Below, one piece after another: positions 43,178 through 51,716 of a DNA stretch of 64,000 nucleotides. The notes under the pieces were generated by a model that made no database searches, was not told the DNA's origin, and saw nothing but the letters and a program-made list of their open reading frames with translations. The position numbers and the translations under genes were made by a program. This DNA is from Luteococcus peritonei (lineage in GTDB: Bacteria; Actinomycetota; Actinomycetes; Propionibacteriales; Propionibacteriaceae). The stretch is from contig NZ_BAAAIX010000014.1 of NCBI RefSeq assembly GCF_039526385.1, positions 8,144-72,143 on the forward strand. The letters are read 5' to 3'. How positions within the stretch are numbered: position 1 is the stretch's first letter; each line of letters starts with the position of its first letter.

Positions 43178-45085
43178 GTGAATCTTCTCGAGATTGTGCA
43201 ACCCGTCGCCGCGAGCGGAATGTTCCGCCTCGCGTGGACGATGATCGCGGTGCCCGGCCTGGTGGCAGCCTTCCTGCTGCTCGCCGGACGGGTCACCGAC
43301 AAGTGGGGCCACCTGCTCGCCACCGCGGCGGTGCTCTGGTCCTTCGCCATCGCCTGCTGCCTGTTCGGCGAGATGCTGATGGCCGACGAGGCCCAGCGCG
43401 CCGTCACCAGCCACCTGTGGACGCTCTTCCAGACCGGAGACTGGCACCTGGAGGTGGGCCTGCTGGTGGACCAGCTGTCCATCCTGTTCGCGCTGCTGAT
43501 CACCGGTGTCGGATCGCTGATCCACATCTACTCGATCGGCTACATGGCCCACGACGTGCGCCGTCGTCGCTTCTTCGCCTACCTGAACCTGTTCATCGCG
43601 GCGATGCTGACCCTGGTGCTGGCCAACAACTACGTCGTCACCTTCGTCGGCTGGGAGGGCGTCGGCCTGGCCTCCTTCCTGCTGATCAGCTTCTGGCAGC
43701 ACAAGGCCTCGGCGGCCGCCGCCGGTACCAAGGCCTTCGTGATGAACCGCGTGGGTGACCTGGGCCTGATGTTCGCGATCTTCTCGATGTTCGCGCTCTT
43801 CGGCTCCGCCTCCTTCACCGACGTGAACGAGGGCATGGCCCACGTCTCGCCCACCTGGGCCACCCTGATCGGCCTCTTCCTGCTGCTCGCCGCCTGCGGC
43901 AAGTCGGCGCAGGTGCCGCTGCAGGCCTGGCTGCTCGACGCCATGGAGGGCCCGACCCCGGTCTCGGCCCTGATCCACGCCGCCACCATGGTGACCGCCG
44001 GCGTCTACCTGGTGGTGCGCAGCCACCACGTCTACGAGCAGACCGAGACCGCCCAGCTGGCCGTGGCCATCGTGGGCACCGTCACCCTGCTCTTCGGCGC
44101 CTGGATCGGTACCAGCAAGGACGACATCAAGAAGGTGCTCGCCGGCTCCACCATGAGCCAGATCGGCTACATGATGCTCGCCGCCGGCCTGGGCCCGATC
44201 GGCGCCGCCTTCGCGATCTTCCACCTGATCACCCACGGCTTCTTCAAGGCCAACATGTTCCTGGGCGCCGGCTCGGTGATGCACGGGATGGACGACGACG
44301 TGGACATGCGCCACTTCGGTGCGCTGCGCAAGGCGATGCCCATCACCTTCCTCACCTTCGCCATGGGCTACCTGGCCATCATCGGCTTCCCGTTCACCGC
44401 CGGCTTCTACTCCAAGGACCACATCATCGAGGCGGCCTTCGAGAAGTCCCCGGTCTTCGGCGCCCTGGCCCTGCTCGGCGCGCTGGTCACCGCCTTCTAC
44501 ATGACCCGCCTGATGATGATGACCTTCTTCGGCGAGAAGCGCTGGCTCAAGGGCGTGCACCCGCACGAGTCCCCGGCCACCATGACCATCCCGCTGGTCA
44601 TCCTGGCGGTGCTGTCCATCGTCGCCGGCGCGGTGATGAACAACTGGATCGGTGACTGGCTCGAGCCCGCCACCGGTGCCGAGGTCCACCACACCGGTCT
44701 GGTGCACATCACCGGGATCGGCTGGCTGACCATGGCCACCGTCGCGCTGGGCGTCGCGCTGGGCTGGTTCTTCTTCCGCAAGGACATCCCCAGCTACGAG
44801 CCCGCCACCGGCAATGTGCTCTCCCTCGCGGGCCGCAACGACCTCTACGGCGACGCCGTCAACCATGCCGTCGTGGTGGAGCCCACCCGCAAGCTGGCTG
44901 GCTTCCTGCAGCACTTCGACCGCGGTGTGGTCGACGGTGCCGTGATGGGCTCGGCCGGCGGCCTGGCCGGCATGTCCACGATTGTCCGCAAGCTGCAGAA
45001 CGGATTCGTCCGCTCCTATGCCCTCACCATGGTCGTCGGCGCGATCCTGGTCGGGCTGGCACTGATCCTCGGCCAGCTGGCCTGA
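43178..45085 (+). CDS. nuoL: NADH-quinone oxidoreductase subunit L
   Basis: The distal antiporter-like proton pump with the lateral helix (635 residues, about 16 helices). The conserved Glu is in NNYVVTFVGWEGVGLASFLL, the pump Lys in CGKSAQVPLQAWLLDAMEGP, and the block PTPVSALIHAATMVTAGVYL is universal in NuoL/M/N. The GTG start has GGGGG upstream rather than a strict GGAGG. nuoM follows after 14 bases. Confidence 0.97.
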   Translation: MNLLEIVQPVAASGMFRLAWTMIAVPGLVAAFLLLAGRVTDKWGHLLATAAVLWSFAIACCLFGEMLMADEAQRAVTSHLWTLFQTGDWHLEVGLLVDQLSILFALLITGVGSLIHIYSIGYMAHDVRRRRFFAYLNLFIAAMLTLVLANNYVVTFVGWEGVGLASFLLISFWQHKASAAAAGTKAFVMNRVGDLGLMFAIFSMFALFGSASFTDVNEGMAHVSPTWATLIGLFLLLAACGKSAQVPLQAWLLDAMEGPTPVSALIHAATMVTAGVYLVVRSHHVYEQTETAQLAVAIVGTVTLLFGAWIGTSKDDIKKVLAGSTMSQIGYMMLAAGLGPIGAAFAIFHLITHGFFKANMFLGAGSVMHGMDDDVDMRHFGALRKAMPITFLTFAMGYLAIIGFPFTAGFYSKDHIIEAAFEKSPVFGALALLGALVTAFYMTRLMMMTFFGEKRWLKGVHPHESPATMTIPLVILAVLSIVAGAVMNNWIGDWLEPATGAEVHHTGLVHITGIGWLTMATVALGVALGWFFFRKDIPSYEPATGNVLSLAGRNDLYGDAVNHAVVVEPTRKLAGFLQHFDRGVVDGAVMGSAGGLAGMSTIVRKLQNGFVRSYALTMVVGAILVGLALILGQLA

Positions 45086-45099
45086 GGGGAGGAGAAAAA

Positions 45100-46617
45100 A
45101 TGACTTTCCCCCTGCTCACCGTGCTGGCACTCGTGCCGATCGTCGGTGGCCTGGTCCTGTTCTTCGTGAAGGGAGGTGCCGGCAAGACGCTCGGCCTGGC
45201 CATCAGCCTGGTCACCCTCGCGCTCGGCCTGTGGGCCTTCTTCTCGAACGGGAGCCTCGCCGAGGACCACCTGTGGATCGAGTCCATCGGCGCCCACTAC
45301 GCGCTCGGTCTGGACGGCATGGCCAAGGCCATGGTCTTGCTGACCGTGGTCCTGGTCCCCATCGTGCTGCTCGCCGAGTGGCACGTGGGTGATCGCGACG
45401 AGCGTCGCCGTTCCGCCTCCTGGTCCACCAGCACCTTCTTCGCGCTGGCGCTGGTCCTCGAGGGCCTGGCCCTGTTCGTCTTCATGGCCACCGACGCGCT
45501 GCTCTTCTACATCTTCTTCGAGGCCACGCTGATCCCGATGTACTTCCTGATCGGCGGCTGGGGCGGTCCCCGTCGCGGCCAGGCGGCCCTGAAGTTCCTG
45601 CTCTACTCACTCGCCGGTGGCCTCGTGATGCTGCTCGGCATCATCGGCCTGGGCGCCCACTCCGCGGCCAGCGGCAACCCCAGCTTCCTGCTGGACGACC
45701 TGCGGGCCCTGCAGCTCGACGGCTCGGTCGGGCGCTGGCTGTGGCTGGCCTTCTTCATCGCCTTCGCGATCAAGGCCCCCATGGTGCCGGTGCACACCTG
45801 GCTGCCCGACACCGCCGAGCAGTCCACCCCCGGCGCCTCGACGCTGCTGGTGGCCATCCTCGACAAGATCGGCACCTTCGGCATGATCCGCTTCTGCCTC
45901 GAGCTCTTCCCGGAGGCCAGCAAGTGGGCCACCCCGGTGGTGCTCGGGCTCGCGGTGCTCAGCATCCTCTACGGCGCCCTCATGGCCGTCGGCTCGCGCG
46001 ACCTGCTGCGCCTGGTCAGCTACACCTCGATCAGCCACTTCGGCTTCATGGTGCTGGGCATCTTCGCCTTCACCACCACCAGCCTGAACGCCTCGATCTT
46101 CTACATGCTGAACCACGGCTTCTCCACCGCGGCGCTCTTCCTGGCGGTGGGCTTCCTGGTCCGCCGTCGCGGCACCGCCGACATCGACGCCTTCGGCGGC
46201 GTGCAGAAGCTCGCCCCGGTGGCTGCCGGCCTGCTGCTGGTCAGCGGCCTGTCGGCCCTGGCCCTGCCGGGCACCTCCTCCTTCGTGAGCGAGTTCCTGG
46301 TGATGGCCGGCGCCTGGCAGCGCCACCCGCGCCTGGTGGCCGTGGCCGCCATCGGCACGGTGCTGGCCGCGGTCTACGTGATGCGCATGTACCAGCGCAC
46401 CATGACCGGCCCGGTCACCGAGCAGAGCGCCGCCCACTTCACCGACAACGACCTGGACTGGCGCGAGAAGGCCGTGATGGTCCCGCTCGTCGCCCTCCTG
46501 ATCGGCCTGGGCTTCGTGCCGAAGCCGATGATGCAGGTCACCGAGAACACTGCGAAGGACACCATGGCACTGGTCGGCATGACTGATCCGGCTCCGATCG
46601 TGAAGGGGGAGAAGTGA
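45100..46617 (+). CDS. nuoM: NADH-quinone oxidoreductase subunit M
   Basis: An antiporter-like proton-pumping membrane subunit (505 residues, 14 helices). The conserved Glu lies in YIFFEATLIPMYFLIGGWGG, the Lys in AFAIKAPMVPVHTWLPDTAEQ, and STPGASTLLVAILDKIGTFG follows. The start is ATG 45100 with the strong site GGGGAGGAG upstream, the best ribosome site in the operon. The stop overlaps nuoN by one base. Confidence 0.97.
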   Translation: MTFPLLTVLALVPIVGGLVLFFVKGGAGKTLGLAISLVTLALGLWAFFSNGSLAEDHLWIESIGAHYALGLDGMAKAMVLLTVVLVPIVLLAEWHVGDRDERRRSASWSTSTFFALALVLEGLALFVFMATDALLFYIFFEATLIPMYFLIGGWGGPRRGQAALKFLLYSLAGGLVMLLGIIGLGAHSAASGNPSFLLDDLRALQLDGSVGRWLWLAFFIAFAIKAPMVPVHTWLPDTAEQSTPGASTLLVAILDKIGTFGMIRFCLELFPEASKWATPVVLGLAVLSILYGALMAVGSRDLLRLVSYTSISHFGFMVLGIFAFTTTSLNASIFYMLNHGFSTAALFLAVGFLVRRRGTADIDAFGGVQKLAPVAAGLLLVSGLSALALPGTSSFVSEFLVMAGAWQRHPRLVAVAAIGTVLAAVYVMRMYQRTMTGPVTEQSAAHFTDNDLDWREKAVMVPLVALLIGLGFVPKPMMQVTENTAKDTMALVGMTDPAPIVKGEK

Positions 46618-48206
46618 TGAACAACCTGCTCGCCCCCCTGCAGATCACCGCCCCCTCGCTGGACTTCCGGCTGCTGGCACCGCTCATGCTGGTGCTGGTG
46701 GGCGCCTGCCTGGCCATGCTGGTGGAGTCCACCAGCAAGCGCGGCCCGCGCTACGGAGCACAGCTCATCGTCACCGCGGTGACCCTGCTGAGCGCCCTGT
46801 TCTACCTGGTGCGCAACTGGATGATCGGCAGCACCACCATCGACGCCGTCGGCTCGGTGGCCGTCGACGGGCCCACCTACTTCGTGTGGGGCGCCCTGCT
46901 GGTCTTCGGCCTGATGGCGGCGCTGCTCTTCGCGGAGCGTCGGGTGGCCAACGGCCAGTCGCAGTTCACCGCGATGGGCTCCTCGGTCCCCGGCTCCCCG
47001 CTGGAGCGCGAGGCGATCGCCGCGCGCGCCGAGCACACCGAGGTCTTCCCGCTGCTGATGTTCAGCCTGTTCGGCATGATGCTCTTCGCCGCCGCCAACG
47101 ACCTGCTGGTGATGTTCGTGGCGCTGGAGATCTTCTCCCTGCCGCTCTACCTGCTGGCCGGCCTGGCGCGTCGTCGCCGGATGCTGAGCCAGGAGGCCGC
47201 GCTGAAGTACTTCCTGCTGGGCGCCCTGTCCAGCGCCTTCTTCCTGTACGGCACCGCGCTGCTCTACGGCTACGCGGGCAGCTTCCAGCTGCGTCGCATC
47301 GACGCCGCGGTGAGCGCTGCCAGCCAGGGCAACGGCCTGCTGCTGGCGGGCATGGCGCTGGTCACCATCGGCCTGCTGTTCAAGGTCGGTGCGGCTCCCT
47401 TCCATTCCTGGACCCCCGACGTCTACACCGGTTCGCCCACCCCGGTCACCGGCTTCATGGCGATCTGCACCAAGTTCGCCGCCGTTGTGGCGCTGATGCG
47501 CGTGCTCTACGTGGCACTCGGCGGCGCCCGCTGGGACTGGCAGCCGATGCTGGCCGCGGTGGCCGTGCTCACCATGGTCGTCGGCTCGGTCCTGGCGCTG
47601 ACCCAGACCGACGTCAAGCGCCTGCTGGCCTACTCCTCGATCGCCCACGCGGGCTTCATCCTGGTGGCGGTCACCGGAGCGGTCACCGCCGCCAACGGCC
47701 TGCGTCCGGGCGGCATCGGGTCCACGGCCTCCGTGCTCTTCTACCTGGCCGCCTACGGCCTGGCCACGCTGGGCGCCTTCGGCCTGGTGACCATGGTCCG
47801 CAAGGCCGGTGGCGAGGCCACCAGCCTGGCTGCTTGGCAGGGCATCGGGCGTCGCAACCCGCTGGTCGCCGGCCTGATGACGCTCTTCCTGCTGAGCTTC
47901 GCCGGCATCCCGCCGACCGCGGGCTTCATCGGCAAGCTGGTCGCCTTCACCGCGGCCTGGAAGGGCGGTTACGCCTGGCTGGTGGCCACCGCCATCGCGC
48001 TGAGCGTCGTGGCAGCCTTCATCTACGTCCGGCTGATCGTGGTCATGTTCTTCCGTGACCCGGTGGACGACGAGGTCGGGGTGGTGAGCGCCTCCTGGAT
48101 GACCTGGCTGGTCGTCGCGCTGGGTGCCCTGGGCACCCTGGCCCTCGGCGTGTGGAGCGGTCCGCTGCTCGACCTGGCCCAGAAGGCGTCGATCTTCCTG
48201 CGCTGA
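46617..48206 (+). CDS. nuoN: NADH-quinone oxidoreductase subunit N
   Basis: The third antiporter-like subunit (529 residues). EIFSLPLYLLAGLARRR holds the conserved Glu, LLFKVGAAPFHSWTPDVYTGSP the Lys and the HxWxPD motif, and the helix LLAYSSIAHAGFILVAV is typical. ATG 46617 shares its A with the nuoM stop (TGATG); a GTG immediately before, at 46614, would add one residue. Last gene of the operon, followed by a strong terminator hairpin 16 bases later. Confidence 0.97.
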   Translation: MNNLLAPLQITAPSLDFRLLAPLMLVLVGACLAMLVESTSKRGPRYGAQLIVTAVTLLSALFYLVRNWMIGSTTIDAVGSVAVDGPTYFVWGALLVFGLMAALLFAERRVANGQSQFTAMGSSVPGSPLEREAIAARAEHTEVFPLLMFSLFGMMLFAAANDLLVMFVALEIFSLPLYLLAGLARRRRMLSQEAALKYFLLGALSSAFFLYGTALLYGYAGSFQLRRIDAAVSAASQGNGLLLAGMALVTIGLLFKVGAAPFHSWTPDVYTGSPTPVTGFMAICTKFAAVVALMRVLYVALGGARWDWQPMLAAVAVLTMVVGSVLALTQTDVKRLLAYSSIAHAGFILVAVTGAVTAANGLRPGGIGSTASVLFYLAAYGLATLGAFGLVTMVRKAGGEATSLAAWQGIGRRNPLVAGLMTLFLLSFAGIPPTAGFIGKLVAFTAAWKGGYAWLVATAIALSVVAAFIYVRLIVVMFFRDPVDDEVGVVSASWMTWLVVALGALGTLALGVWSGPLLDLAQKASIFLR

Positions 48207-48221
48207 CGTCTGTGCAGCCGT

Positions 48222-48255
48222 GACGGGGCCCCGACCTGATGGTCGGGGCCCCGTC
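48222..48255 (+). terminator. Strong terminator after nuoN
   Basis: A perfect 15-base-pair GC-rich stem (GACGGGGCCCCGACC with its complement) around the tetraloop TGAT, just after the last nuo gene. No U-tract follows. Confidence 0.88.
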
Positions 48256-48344
48256 GCACGTCCACCACGGCGGCGGCGAGACCCGGAGCGGGTCGAGGGA
48301 CGCCGTGCCAGCCGGGGCGCCTCGCGGCCGGGGGCGCCCGCGGA

Positions 48345-48374
48345 TTGGGCCGGGGGTCGGCCAAGCACTAGGCT
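48345..48374 (+). promoter_or_regulatory. Probable promoter of the polyprenyl synthase operon
   Basis: TTGGGC (48345-48350), an 18-base spacer and TAGGCT (48369-48374), giving a leader of about 42 bases that carries GAGGAG before the GTG at 48423. Confidence 0.5.
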
Positions 48375-48422
48375 GGGACGAGGTTGGCCCTGCACAGGGC
48401 GCCACCAGAAATGAGGAGCATC

Positions 48423-49397
48423 GTGACCCAGGTTGTGGACGAGGACTTCGAGGCCTCGCTCACCCGTCGACTGGCCGTCATCGAGGAGGAGCTCGTCAAG
48501 GCCGCCGTGGCCGACAGCCCTTTCGTGACCGAGGCGGCCCGCCACATCATCGACGCCGGTGGCAAGCGCTTCCGCCCGCTGCTGGTCAACCTGGGCTCCC
48601 ACTTCGGCGGCGAGGCCGACGAGACCGACCTGGTCCGCGCGGCGCTCGTGGTGGAGCTGACCCATGTCGCGAGCCTCTACCACGACGACGTGATGGACGA
48701 TGCCGACCTGCGACGCGGGGCGCCCAGCGCCAACCGCCGCTGGGACAACTCGATCGCCATCCTGGTGGGCGACTACCTGTTCGCCCGGGCCTCCACCACG
48801 GTGGCCGACCTCGGCACCGACTACGTCCGGCTGCAGGCCGAGACCTTCGCCCGCCTGGTGCAGGGCCAGATCGCCGAGACCCGCGGTCCGCAGGCCGGTG
48901 ACGACCCGCTGGAGCACTACCTGCAGGTGGTGGCCGACAAGACCGGTTCGCTGATCGCCACGTCGGCCGTCTTCGGCGGCATGGTGGCCGGTGCGCCGCA
49001 GCAGGTGCTGGACGCGCTGTCGGCCTTCGGCGAGGAGATCGGCGTGGTCTTCCAGCTCTCCGACGACATCATCGACATCACCAGCAATGTCACCGGCAAG
49101 ACGCCCGGCACCGACCTGCGCGAGGGCATCCCCACCCTGCCCACGCTGATGCTGAAGGCCTCCATCGACCCGGCCGATGCCGAGCTGCAGCAGATGGTGG
49201 CCGGGGACCTGTCCGACGATGACCGGTTGGCCCGGACCCTGGAGGCGCTGCGTGCCCACCCGGTGATCGAGCGGGCCCGCGCCGAGGTGCAGCGCCATGC
49301 CGACCTGGCGCTCGCCCACCTGGAACCGCTGCCCGAGGGTCCCGCCAAGGACGCCCTGGCCAAGGTCTGCAACGACCTGGTGAGCCGCAGCAACTGA
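48423..49397 (+). CDS. Polyprenyl diphosphate synthase (long-chain, menaquinone tail)
   Basis: A trans-prenyltransferase of 324 residues that condenses isopentenyl diphosphate onto an allylic starter. GGKRFRP at 46-52 binds isopentenyl diphosphate; the first Asp-rich motif DDVMD is at 88-92 (LYHDDVMDDADLRRG) and the second, DDIID, at about 214-218. Ala, Ser and Leu occupy the positions before the first motif rather than bulky aromatics, which fits a long-chain product such as the C40-C50 tail of menaquinone; exact length is not predictable. The GTG start has GAGGAG 6 bases upstream. Confidence 0.92.
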   Translation: MTQVVDEDFEASLTRRLAVIEEELVKAAVADSPFVTEAARHIIDAGGKRFRPLLVNLGSHFGGEADETDLVRAALVVELTHVASLYHDDVMDDADLRRGAPSANRRWDNSIAILVGDYLFARASTTVADLGTDYVRLQAETFARLVQGQIAETRGPQAGDDPLEHYLQVVADKTGSLIATSAVFGGMVAGAPQQVLDALSAFGEEIGVVFQLSDDIIDITSNVTGKTPGTDLREGIPTLPTLMLKASIDPADAELQQMVAGDLSDDDRLARTLEALRAHPVIERARAEVQRHADLALAHLEPLPEGPAKDALAKVCNDLVSRSN

Positions 49398-49401
49398 GCC
49401 G

Positions 49402-50532
49402 ATGACCAGCCCGCTGCTGCAGCACCTGCGCCAGCAGGCCGCCCGACGCCAGCAGCAGGGCCTGCGGCGCACCCTCGGTGAACGGGGGCCCGCTGACCTG
49501 GTCGATCTCGCCGGGAACGACTACCTGGCCCTGCTGCACCATCCGCTGGTGCTCGCCGGGGCCCAGGAGGAGGTCGCGGCGCACGGTGGCGGGGCCGGCG
49601 CCTCCCGCCTGGTGAGTGGCACCGTCGAGGTGCACAGCCGCCTGGAGCGCGAGCTGGCCGACCTGTGCGGGGCCGAGCAGGCGCTGGTGCTGTCCAGCGG
49701 CTACCAGGCCAACCTCGCCGCCGTCACCGCTCTGGCCGATGCCGGCACCACGATCATCTCCGACGCCCACGTCCACGCCTCGCTGGTGGATGCCGCCCGG
49801 CTGGCCCGGGGGAGCGTGGTGGTCTCGCGCCACAACGACCTCGACGACGTGGAACGGCTGCTGCGCGCGGTGGAGACCCCACGGTGCCTGCTGCTGGCCG
49901 AGTCCATCTACAGCGTGCTCGGTGACGCCGCGCCGCTGCCCGAGCTCGCCGCGCTGGCCGAGCGCCACGGCGCCACCCTGCTGGTGGACGAGGCGCACGG
50001 GCTGGGCATGGCCGGACCGGGCGGCGCCGGCCTGGTGGCGGCCCACGGGCTGTGGCAGCGCCACCGTGACCACCTGGTGGTCACCATGACGCTGTCCAAG
50101 TCGCTGGCCGCCCAGGGAGGCGTGGTGCTGGGGCCCGACGAGGTGGTGGACCACCTGGTGAACACGGCGCGTCCCTTCATCTACGACACCGGTCTGGCGC
50201 CCGCGGCGGCCGGGGCGGCCCTCGGGGCGATGCAGGCGCTGCGCCAGGAGGACTGGCGGCTCGGTGCCGTTCGGCAGGCCATGGCACGGCTGGCCGCTGG
50301 CCTCGGGCTGGAGGTGCCCGCGGGGGCCGTGCTCAGCGTTCGAGTGCCCGGGCCGCAGCAGGCCGTCGAGGCCGTCGCCGCGGCACGCGAGCAGTCGGTG
50401 CGGATCGGATGCTTCCGGCCGCCGTCCAGCCCCGACGGGCAGTCGCGGCTGCGGATGACCTGTCACGCCGAGCTCACCGATGCCCAGCTGGACCACGCGG
50501 TGGGCGTGGTCGCTGGCTTCATCGGCCGCTGA
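49402..50532 (+). CDS. 8-amino-7-oxononanoate synthase-like alpha-oxoamine synthase (BioF-like)
   Basis: A PLP enzyme of 376 residues of the family that condenses an acyl thioester with an amino acid (BioF, KBL, ALAS, SPT). GNDYLALLHHP, GAGASRLVSGT, LLVDEAHGLGMAG with the PLP Asp, and TLSKSLAAQGG with Schiff-base Lys233 are visible. The sequence is closest to BioF in wording, but no other biotin genes are in the window, so the substrate is not certain. ATG 49402 starts 4 bases after the polyprenyl synthase stop. Its 3' end overlaps by 14 bases the end of the convergent MenE-like ligase gene. Confidence 0.8.
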   Translation: MTSPLLQHLRQQAARRQQQGLRRTLGERGPADLVDLAGNDYLALLHHPLVLAGAQEEVAAHGGGAGASRLVSGTVEVHSRLERELADLCGAEQALVLSSGYQANLAAVTALADAGTTIISDAHVHASLVDAARLARGSVVVSRHNDLDDVERLLRAVETPRCLLLAESIYSVLGDAAPLPELAALAERHGATLLVDEAHGLGMAGPGGAGLVAAHGLWQRHRDHLVVTMTLSKSLAAQGGVVLGPDEVVDHLVNTARPFIYDTGLAPAAAGAALGAMQALRQEDWRLGAVRQAMARLAAGLGLEVPAGAVLSVRVPGPQQAVEAVAAAREQSVRIGCFRPPSSPDGQSRLRMTCHAELTDAQLDHAVGVVAGFIGR

Positions 50533-51688
50533 GCAGGGACCGGGCCGCGCGCCGGTCCGGCTTGCCGTTCGGTGTGGTGGGCAGTTTCTCCACCCACTCC
50601 AGGCGTCGGGGCAGGGCATGGGCGGGCAGCTCGGCCCGCAGCGCCTCACGCAGCTCGGCCACGGTGGGCCGGGGCCCTCCACCGCAGGCCAGCACTGTGA
50701 CCGCCTCGCCCCACTCGGGGTCGGGGGAGCCCAGCACCAGCACCTCGGCCGGCCAGGGCAGCTGGGCCATCGCCTCCTCGACGATGCGGGGCGCCACCTT
50801 CAGGCCCCCGCTGTTGATCACCTCGTCGAGCCGCCCGAGCACCACCAACCGCCCCTGGTCGTCGAGGTGGCCGTGGTCCTCGGTGCGAAAGCTGCGCCCG
50901 CGCGCGTCATGGCCGAAGGCATGGTCCAGCTCCGGCCGGTCCAAGTAGCCCAGGGCCACGGGCGCGCCGTGCAGGCTGATCCGGCCCTGTGTGGCGAGGC
51001 TGATCGCGACCCCGGGCAGCGGGAGCCCGTCGTAGACGCAGCCGCCGGTGGTCTCGCTGCAGCCGTAGCCCTCCACCACCCGGATGCCGGCCTGCTCGGC
51101 CTCGCCACGCAGGGCGGGGGACAGTGCCGCGCCGCCCACGATCAACGCGTCGAGGTCGGCCGCGGCGGCCCGTCCCTCGGGGCAGGCCAGCAGGCGTCGC
51201 AGCTGGGTGGGCACCACCATCGAGTAGTGTCGCGGCGCGGTCGGATCCAGTCGCCGTACCCCCTGCGCGAAGCCGGCCCCGGTGAAGGGCCCGGGCCCGA
51301 GGCGGATGGTGGGCAGTTCGTGCAGCAGGTTGCGCAGGCAGACCGACAGCCCGCTGATGTGCCAGGGCGCCACCGCCAGCAGGGACTGGCCGGGACCGCC
51401 CAGCACCTGCAGCACGGCCCGGGCCGAGCGGGTGAGCGCCTGCGTGTCCAGCAGCGCGGCCTTCGGCCGACCGGTGGTGCCGGAGGTGGCGCAGACCACC
51501 GCCATCTCGTCGTCCACCTCGCGGCCCGCCAGCGGGCGCAGCACCGGGCCCAGGGCGAGTGCTGCTCCGCCCTCGAGCATGGTCTCCAGCTGCCGCAGCG
51601 CCAGACCGTCGACCGCCTGCGAACAGCCTTCAGCCGGGGGCAAGGTGACCAGGGGGGCGTGCCATGGGCCGATCCTAGTGGGGCTCAT
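50519..51688 (-). CDS. Second MenE-like acyl-CoA ligase (AMP-forming)
   Basis: An ANL-superfamily ligase of 389 residues, paralogous to the MenE at 16448: CATSGTTGRPKAALLD is the P-loop, EGYGCSETTGGCVYDGLPLPG matches the TTYGMSETCGGCVWDGEPLPG of the other copy nearly position by position, GRLDEVINSGGLKV is the hinge, and TPNGKPDRRA holds the C-terminal Lys. It may be a redundant OSB-CoA ligase or activate another acid. ATG 51688 lies inside a perfect 31-base palindrome, and no ribosome site is at normal distance. The 3' end overlaps the convergent BioF-like gene, which needs an acyl thioester. Confidence 0.82.
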   Translation of the reverse strand: MSPTRIGPWHAPLVTLPPAEGCSQAVDGLALRQLETMLEGGAALALGPVLRPLAGREVDDEMAVVCATSGTTGRPKAALLDTQALTRSARAVLQVLGGPGQSLLAVAPWHISGLSVCLRNLLHELPTIRLGPGPFTGAGFAQGVRRLDPTAPRHYSMVVPTQLRRLLACPEGRAAAADLDALIVGGAALSPALRGEAEQAGIRVVEGYGCSETTGGCVYDGLPLPGVAISLATQGRISLHGAPVALGYLDRPELDHAFGHDARGRSFRTEDHGHLDDQGRLVVLGRLDEVINSGGLKVAPRIVEEAMAQLPWPAEVLVLGSPDPEWGEAVTVLACGGGPRPTVAELREALRAELPAHALPRRLEWVEKLPTTPNGKPDRRAARSLLSGR

Positions 51689-51710
51689 TGAACACTGTTC
51701 AATGAGCCCC
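51680..51710. promoter_or_regulatory. Perfect 31-base palindrome covering the start of the MenE-like gene
   Basis: Arms of 15 bases (GGGGCTCATTGAACA and its complement) flank a single central base. The core TTGAACA-C-TGTTCAA is AT-rich and resembles operators of TetR-family repressors; the GC outer arms also allow a hairpin. It sits between the M13 peptidase stop (51717) and codon 3 of the ligase. Confidence 0.65.
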
Positions 51711-51716
51711 CTCAAG

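Noticed and set aside
51680..51710. Simple rho-independent terminator of pepO
   Set aside because: The stem has an AT-rich centre with a one-base loop, no U-tract, and covers the next start codon, which fits an operator better; a terminator role is not excluded.
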